Assembly: GCA_024643585.1 (NCBI GenBank)
Contig: JAHEMP010000061.1
Span: forward strand, 1 to 10,569
Direction: 5' to 3'
DNA length: 10,569 nt
Source of the DNA: Crocinitomicaceae bacterium
Lineage (GTDB): Bacteria > Bacteroidota > Bacteroidia > Flavobacteriales_D > Crocinitomicaceae
A program made the position numbers and the translations under genes. Under the pieces are notes generated by a model. That model worked only from the letters and a program-made list of their open reading frames with translations, had not been told where the DNA came from and did not search any database. This document shows positions 7,401 through 10,569 of the stretch, piece after piece. How positions within the stretch are numbered: position 1 is the first letter of the stretch; each line of letters opens with the position of its first letter.

Positions 7401-7828
7401 GTTTAGGTAATAAGGAAATTTCAAAAATGGCAGCCGAACAGTCAGCTATTCGTCAAAGACTCGAGCAGTTAAGGGATGAGTTAAATAAGGAAGGAAAAGG
7501 AAAAGGGAATGGTTTGAATCCGCTGATAAACGAGTTGGATAAGCAAGAAAGAGATTTGTTAAACAAAAATTTTTCTCAGAATATGATAACGCGTCAAAAG
7601 GATATTTTAACTCGACTTTTAGAAAGCGAAAAGGCTTTATTAGAACGTGGGTTTGAGGAAAAAAGAGAATCCCAATCAGGAAAAGATAGAGGTTTTGGTA
7701 ACCAAATTAAATTTGATGAGTATAACAAGGAAAAATTGAATCAAGTTGAATTGATGCGTACGGTTGATCCTGAGTTTAGAAAGTACTATAAGGACAAAGC
7801 AAATCAATATTTCAATTTGGCCATGTGA
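4469..7828 (+). CDS. DUF4175 family large coiled-coil membrane protein
   Basis: An 1119-residue protein of a Bacteroidota family with no established function. Three membrane helices are visible, at about residues 24-46, 55-77 and 155-175. A beta-rich region follows (about 176-490) with the family-like stretch IHYPSYLGRKDEV and LSVPEGSIVEW. From about 491 to 775 there is an almost continuous Lys/Glu/Leu coiled coil. A helical segment (about 777-905, including YYGRRQRSIIDDTKMVKDSL) leads to a Gly/Pro/Lys/Ser low-complexity linker at about 911-982. The last ~135 residues are again helical (AAEQSAIRQRLEQLRDEL and so on). The only cysteine in the whole protein is in that linker (GSGSCDKPGG). With three helices the long C-terminal part should be on the opposite side of the membrane from the N-terminus, probably in the periplasm, but this is a prediction. 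Its stop overlaps the region of the next gene's possible starts, so the downstream genes are likely cotranscribed. An envelope or structural role is a guess from shape. Confidence 0.85.
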   Translation: MSAFDRLIIQIDSFIRKYYKNEIIKGVIFFIGVLIGSFLLVTFLEYVGHFNSYVRGLLFFSFIGVNVYIFSKFLFRSLLKLFSFGKRIDRHQAAGIIGTFFPQISDRLVNTLQLNDSSNVGNFELIRASVLQRSKALGVFNFGEAVDIASNRKYAKWLAPLFLVLLTVALFAPRILMQGTERVVNYDKEYIPEAPFQFILLNNGLRVDEGGDLNIEVKLSGASLPDKLYLVSDQGKYLMNWEKKNEASYTLSKLSSNFDFHFEANGFKSDSYKVSILPITSIGKLEASIHYPSYLGRKDEVIRNSADLSVPEGSIVEWSILTKNTKKVELMDGVKREVFESEGFKFKRTVKSDLSLKFRMENVQTGAIDSSSMFIDVVRDAFPSIIVREMKDSISDGLRFFKGLINDDYGLSNLAFKYVVIGKDGKRREERIHVLQPNGTDQSFDFAVDFRREDLKIEDRIEYYFVVSDNDGVNGAKSTKSQLFTYVLPSLEELNDQRKEEQEKTQEELAELLKRTKDFQKDVERLKKEIMNSKSVDWKAKNQLEKLKSDQFELNKSLENLQQNMEKSVEEKNQLSEMDPLLLEKQAQVEELMKELMDEEMMELLKKLEELMKAQNKDEIQNELEKLNENAENRNKQLDRTLEMLKKLQVNEKIDDIEKELKALAEEQRKLKDDIEKEKVGKDKGVEEQDKLNEKFNDIKEDLKELKELNEKLERPLNLDEKKEEQDKISDEMKEASESLDKNKKGKASDKQQESAEDLDKLAEELAKMQDEANSEQEGEDIEMLRRILKNLMTLSFEQEAVMKRFNKVNDTDPAYKYYGRRQRSIIDDTKMVKDSLETLAKRQPKIASFVDAELNEIRKNHSLAVEDIDEHRRKELGQHQQYVMTSYNNLALLLNESLESMQQAAQEKKSGSGSCDKPGGKGKPKPGQGSPGASDMKQMLKKQLEAMEKGNSPGGKKPGDSPGGDIPGGKDGPGQGGLGNKEISKMAAEQSAIRQRLEQLRDELNKEGKGKGNGLNPLINELDKQERDLLNKNFSQNMITRQKDILTRLLESEKALLERGFEEKRESQSGKDRGFGNQIKFDEYNKEKLNQVELMRTVDPEFRKYYKDKANQYFNLAM

Positions 7829-7839
7829 TAACAGTGTTT

Positions 7840-8259
7840 ATGAAAGAAGGATTTACAGTTGTAGAAGAGATTGGAGTACCATCTAATTTTGACCATCTAT
7901 CAAATGTTGAAGGATTAATTGATCGAATTTGCGCTAGTACTGGGGTAAGTGATGATAATTATGGCAACGTGTTGATTGCCGTAACGGAGGCATTTAATAA
8001 TGCTGTTGTGCACGGCAACAATGGAGATGACACAAAAAGTGTACACGTAAGAGTTTCGCAAAATGACGACGAGTTGTGTTTTGTCGTTAAAGATCAAGGG
8101 CCTGGTTTTGATTTCGAAAATGTTATCGATCCAACGGCACCGGAAAATATTGAAAAAGAAAACGGAAGAGGCATTTATTTAATGCGACATTTGGCTGACG
8201 AAGTGGAGTTTGACAAAAACGGCACCGAAGTAGCAATATATTTTAAAAGAAATGGTTAG
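7840..8259 (+). CDS. RsbW/SpoIIAB-like ATP-binding protein (anti-sigma-type serine kinase family)
   Basis: A 139-residue GHKL-fold protein of the HATPase_c_2 type. The N box is LIAVTEAFNNAVVHGNN (residues 45-61, with Glu50, Asn54 and His58), the G1 box is VKDQGPGFD (83-91), and the G2 box is NGRGIYLMRHLAD (108-120). Members of this family act in partner switching by binding or phosphorylating a STAS-domain partner or an anti-anti-sigma factor. No STAS protein, PP2C phosphatase or SigB-like factor is in the window, so the partner is unknown. I prefer the ATG at 7840, 11 bases after the upstream stop. A GTG at 7825 overlapping that stop, or a GTG at 7834, would add five or two residues and cannot be excluded. 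The gene sits tightly between the DUF4175 gene and ybeY, overlapping ybeY by eight bases, which indicates one operon. Confidence 0.87.
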   Translation: MKEGFTVVEEIGVPSNFDHLSNVEGLIDRICASTGVSDDNYGNVLIAVTEAFNNAVVHGNNGDDTKSVHVRVSQNDDELCFVVKDQGPGFDFENVIDPTAPENIEKENGRGIYLMRHLADEVEFDKNGTEVAIYFKRNG

Positions 8260-8674
8260 TGCGGACTGGCTTGACTTAGACAGTTTTGATTTTGATTTAG
8301 TATCTACAAATAATTGGTTGTCCTATGTCACTTCAACTGAGGGCAAGGAGTTGGGTGAGTTAGCGCTTATCTTTTGTTCTGATGAAGAATTGTTGAAAAT
8401 GAACATTCGGCATCTTGAACACGATTATTACACCGACATCATAACCTTTGATTATTCAGAGACCAATACGGTTATTGGTGATTTGTTTATTAGTGTAGAT
8501 CGCGTAAAGGATAATTCTGTCAACTTGAATATAGAGCTTGAGGAAGAGCTTTTCAGGGTAATTGTTCATGGTGTTTTACATCTCTGTGGTTATGGCGATA
8601 AAGGTGACGAAGAGGTTATCCTGATGAGACAGAAAGAAGATTTTTATTTAAATAAATTAAAGGGTTTCACGTGA
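8252..8674 (+). CDS. ybeY: Endoribonuclease / rRNA maturation factor YbeY
   Basis: A 140-residue UPF0054 protein, a single-domain metal-dependent RNase involved in 16S rRNA 3' maturation and ribosome quality control. The signature HGVLHLCGYGDKGDEE starts at residue 106. His106 and His110 match the first two zinc ligands; the third ligand, His in E. coli (spacing 4 then 6), is Asp116 here at exactly the right distance. The conserved Arg of the upstream motif (RGKDKPTDVLSF in E. coli) is replaced by Leu in HLEHDYYTDIITFDY. From memory both changes are usual in Bacteroidota YbeY proteins, so I do not read them as decay. The ATG at 8252 overlaps the preceding gene by eight bases, indicating translational coupling. 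The last codons and the TGA lie inside a perfect palindrome with a parS core, discussed separately. Confidence 0.93.
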   Translation: MVSADWLDLDSFDFDLVSTNNWLSYVTSTEGKELGELALIFCSDEELLKMNIRHLEHDYYTDIITFDYSETNTVIGDLFISVDRVKDNSVNLNIELEEELFRVIVHGVLHLCGYGDKGDEEVILMRQKEDFYLNKLKGFT

Positions 8675-8683
8675 AACCCTTTA
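8658..8683. promoter_or_regulatory. parS-like site 1: 26-bp perfect palindrome over the ybeY stop codon
   Basis: A perfect inverted repeat with 13-base half sites, centred on CACGTG (8668-8673). Its inner 14 bases GTTTCACGTGAAAC (8664-8677) match the core of the ParB-binding parS consensus TGTTNCACGTGAAACA. Only the outermost bases differ, G and C in place of T and A. It encodes the ybeY C-terminal Gly-Phe-Thr and stop. It lies 56 bp centre to centre from a perfect parS site. ParB binding is inferred from the motif; the same palindrome may serve only as a terminator. Confidence 0.6.
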
Positions 8684-8691
8684 TTGTTTTT
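8658..8691 (+). terminator. Probable terminator of the DUF4175-ybeY operon (overlaps parS-like site 1)
   Basis: The 26-bp palindrome can fold as a strong stem (GGGTTTC with GAAACCC and flanking AAA/TTT) around a minimal ACGT loop. It is followed by TTATTGTTTTT, an interrupted T-rich tract. It begins inside the end of ybeY, so termination would occur within about 20 bases of the stop codon. The short loop and the broken T-run make it less ideal than the terminators at 2261-2348. Confidence 0.55.
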
Positions 8692-8720
8692 GCTTACTGC
8701 GAATAGTAGAAGTAATTTTG
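8689..8720 (+). promoter_or_regulatory. mnmG promoter, Bacteroidota type (-33 TTTG, -7 TAATTTTG)
   Basis: TTTG at 8689-8692 and TAATTTTG at 8713-8720 are separated by 20 bases, a full match to the Bacteroidota housekeeping promoter (TTTG, 17-23 bases, TAnnTTTG). The transcription start is expected near 8724-8727, giving a leader of about 15 bases before the mnmG ATG at 8741. The last two bases of the -7 element and the predicted start are inside the downstream parS site. Confidence 0.72.
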
Positions 8721-8734
8721 TTCCACGTGAAACA
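8719..8734. promoter_or_regulatory. parS: parS site 2: full match to the ParB-binding consensus
   Basis: TGTTCCACGTGAAACA matches TGTTNCACGTGAAACA at every position. The flanks extend the inverted repeat to 22 bases (8716-8737) with a single mismatched pair (C8723/A8730). The site lies six bases before the mnmG ATG and over the predicted mnmG transcription start. parS is the centromere-like site on which ParB (Spo0J) loads and spreads for chromosome segregation, and mnmG (gidA) commonly lies near parAB and the origin. The ParA/ParB genes themselves are not in the window. Confidence 0.82.
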
Positions 8735-8740
8735 AAAAAT

Positions 8741-10569
8741 ATGTTGAAGAAATACGATGTTATTGTAGTTGGTGGTGGACACGCGGGTTGCGAGGCAGCA
8801 GATGCTGCTGGTCGACTTGGCTCCTCTGTTTTGTTGATTACAATGAACATGAATACGATTGCTCAAATGAGTTGTAATCCCGCTATGGGTGGAGTTGCAA
8901 AAGGTCAAATTGTTCGAGAAATTGATGCTTTAGGTGGTGGATCAGGCATTGTTTCTGATTTAAGTGCCATTCAGTTCCGGATGCTTAACCTGTCAAAAGG
9001 TCCTGCAATGTGGTCACCAAGAACTCAAAATGACAGGATGAAGTTTGCTGAGGAGTGGCGATTGTTGTTAGAAAGAAATAAGAATGTGGATTTTTGGCAA
9101 GACATGGTTACCGGCTTAATTGTGGAGCATGGACGTGTTGTTGGTGTTAAAACAGCTATGGGGATAGACGTGTTAGCTAAATCGGTAGTGTTGACAAACG
9201 GCACTTTTTTGAACGGGTTGATTCATTTGGGAGAGAAACAATTTGGAGGTGGTCGTGTTGGTGAGAAAGCAGCAACTGGTATTACTGAGGATTTGGTCAA
9301 TTTGGGTTTTGAGGCTGGAAGAATGAAAACGGGAACACCTCCAAGAGTTGATGGACGCTCGCTTGATTATTCAAAAATGGAAGTTCAACCAGGAGACACT
9401 AATCCTAGCAAGTTTAGTTATACAAATACATCTGCACTAATTGAACAAAGGTCGTGTTGGATTACGTATACCAATGACGAAACGCATGAATTGTTAAGAA
9501 CTGGTTTTGATCGTTCTCCAATGTTTAATGGAGCGATTAAAAGTTCGGGACCTAGGTATTGCCCAAGTATTGAAGATAAGATCAACCGTTTTGCGGATCG
9601 AGATCGCCATCAAATTTTTGTTGAACCAGAGGGATGGAATACGGTTGAGATATATGTTAATGGATTCTCAACGAGTTTGCCAGAGGATGTTCAAATTAAA
9701 GCGATGCAATCTATACCGGGATTTGAAAGCGCAAAAATGTTTCGTCCTGGTTATGCTATTGAATATGATTATTTTCCACCTACACAATTAAAGCACACGT
9801 TAGAAACCAAATTGGTTGAAGGCTTGTATTTTGCTGGTCAGATAAATGGAACTACTGGATATGAAGAGGCCGGTTGTCAGGGTTTAATGGCTGGCACCAA
9901 CGCGGCATTAAAAGTACAAGAAAGGGATGCTTTCATTTTGGGAAGGGACCAGGCGTACATAGGTGTATTAATAGATGATTTAATTACTAAGGGCACTCAA
10001 GAACCCTATCGAATGTTTACTAGTCGAGCAGAGTTCAGATTGTTGTTAAGACAAGACAATGCCGACATACGTTTAACGCCGATAGCACATGCTTTGGGTA
10101 TGATATCTGATGAAGCCATGACGCGTGTCAATCGAAAGATTGATGCTACAAAGGAAATGATGGGTTTTTTGCGAAGTGAAGGAATTCCACCTGAATTGGC
10201 AAATCCTGTTTTACTGAATAAGGACAGTTCACCGATAAATCAACAAGTAAAAATGAGTCAACTTTTAACAAGGCCTCATGTCTCGATGGTTGACATATTT
10301 GATATGAGCCCAGCTGTAAAGAAAAAGGCGAGTGAAATGGAAGCCATTCATGAGGGTTCCGTTGAACAGGCGGAAATACTAGTTAAGTATGAAGGATACT
10401 TGGAACGAGAGCAAGATATGGCAGATAAACAGAACCGTTTGGAGAATGTTAAAATCCCAGACCATTTTGATTATTTGAAAATGGAAAGCATGAGTTACGA
10501 GTCGAGGGAAAAGCTGACTAAAATTAAACCAGCTACCATTGGTCAGGCCAGCAGAATTAGCGGAGTATC
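8741..10569 (+). CDS. mnmG: tRNA uridine-5-carboxymethylaminomethyl modification enzyme MnmG (partial at the 3' end)
   Basis: There are 609 open codons from the ATG at 8741 to the right edge; family members are about 620-630 residues, so only a short C-terminal tail is missing. MnmG, with the GTPase MnmE, installs the carboxymethylaminomethyl group on wobble U34 of certain tRNAs, using FAD, NADH and methylenetetrahydrofolate. The FAD-binding Rossmann motif VVGGGHAGCEAA is at residues 9-20, followed by SCNPAMGGVAKGQ. The two conserved cysteines are visible: Cys274 in PRYCPSIEDKI and Cys379 in EEAGCQGLMAGTNAA. The C-terminal domain reaches TIGQASRISGV, as expected for the MnmE/tRNA-contact region. 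The ATG is preceded by an A-rich leader without a Shine-Dalgarno sequence, and by a promoter that overlaps a parS site. Confidence 0.97.
   Translation, partial: MLKKYDVIVVGGGHAGCEAADAAGRLGSSVLLITMNMNTIAQMSCNPAMGGVAKGQIVREIDALGGGSGIVSDLSAIQFRMLNLSKGPAMWSPRTQNDRMKFAEEWRLLLERNKNVDFWQDMVTGLIVEHGRVVGVKTAMGIDVLAKSVVLTNGTFLNGLIHLGEKQFGGGRVGEKAATGITEDLVNLGFEAGRMKTGTPPRVDGRSLDYSKMEVQPGDTNPSKFSYTNTSALIEQRSCWITYTNDETHELLRTGFDRSPMFNGAIKSSGPRYCPSIEDKINRFADRDRHQIFVEPEGWNTVEIYVNGFSTSLPEDVQIKAMQSIPGFESAKMFRPGYAIEYDYFPPTQLKHTLETKLVEGLYFAGQINGTTGYEEAGCQGLMAGTNAALKVQERDAFILGRDQAYIGVLIDDLITKGTQEPYRMFTSRAEFRLLLRQDNADIRLTPIAHALGMISDEAMTRVNRKIDATKEMMGFLRSEGIPPELANPVLLNKDSSPINQQVKMSQLLTRPHVSMVDIFDMSPAVKKKASEMEAIHEGSVEQAEILVKYEGYLEREQDMADKQNRLENVKIPDHFDYLKMESMSYESREKLTKIKPATIGQASRISGV

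Noticed and set aside
7199..7415. The repeated GGT/CCT-rich stretch as a DNA repeat or mobile-element trace
   Set aside because: It is in frame and encodes a Gly/Pro/Lys linker of the DUF4175 protein; the units are irregular and have no flanking repeats.
8600..8741. An oriC next to the parS sites
   Set aside because: I see no cluster of DnaA boxes (TTATCCACA-like) or AT-rich unwinding element in this gap or nearby; parS can lie many kilobases from the origin.
9507..9791. A 94-codon open frame in another frame within mnmG
   Set aside because: The mnmG frame is continuous and carries conserved motifs through this stretch.
1..10569. CRISPR arrays, insertion sequences, prophage or toxin-antitoxin genes
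   Set aside because: No regularly spaced repeats, transposase-like frames, terminal inverted repeats or paired small toxin genes were seen on either strand.

Overview
The window reads as chromosomal DNA of a low-GC Bacteroidota bacterium, most likely a member of the Flavobacteriia. The evidence is a gliding-motility-associated (CHU_C-type) C-terminal domain, a DUF4175 giant coiled-coil membrane protein, a Bacteroidota-style YbeY, promoter elements of the Bacteroidota type (TAnnTTTG at -7, TTTG at -33), and weak or absent Shine-Dalgarno sequences.

Layout. From 1 to 725 (minus strand, cut by the left edge) lies an exported protein resembling the N-terminal half of Bacteroidota TlpA-family proteins. 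Divergent from it, 829-2233 holds an ECF sigma factor overlapping a membrane-anchored, anti-sigma-like protein that carries a CHU_C-like domain at its C-terminus. Two back-to-back hairpin terminators (2261-2348) separate this pair from a minus-strand cluster read right to left: gltX (glutamyl-tRNA synthetase), folB (dihydroneopterin aldolase) and tRNA-Cys(GCA), the tRNA having its own -7 promoter element. From 4469 onward everything is on the plus strand: a 1119-residue DUF4175 protein, an RsbW/SpoIIAB-like ATP-binding protein, ybeY and mnmG. The first three are contiguous or overlapping and look like one operon. mnmG runs off the right edge.

The most striking signal is in the 66-base gap between ybeY and mnmG. 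It contains a perfect copy of the ParB-binding parS consensus (8719-8734) and, 56 bp upstream centre to centre, a perfect 26-bp palindrome with the same 14-bp parS core. The upstream copy encodes the last residues and stop codon of ybeY and is followed by a T-rich tract, so it probably doubles as the operon terminator. The downstream copy overlaps the -7 element and predicted transcription start of a good Bacteroidota promoter for mnmG. I infer that this is a chromosome-partitioning centromere site built into the transcription signals of ybeY and mnmG, which would fit mnmG (gidA) often lying near the replication origin and parAB.

The second item of interest is the anti-sigma-like protein: a domain usually found on type IX secretion cargo sits on the periplasmic end of a predicted single-pass regulator. 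All other genes are ordinary housekeeping genes in normal condition; I saw no frameshifts, insertion sequences or CRISPR arrays.
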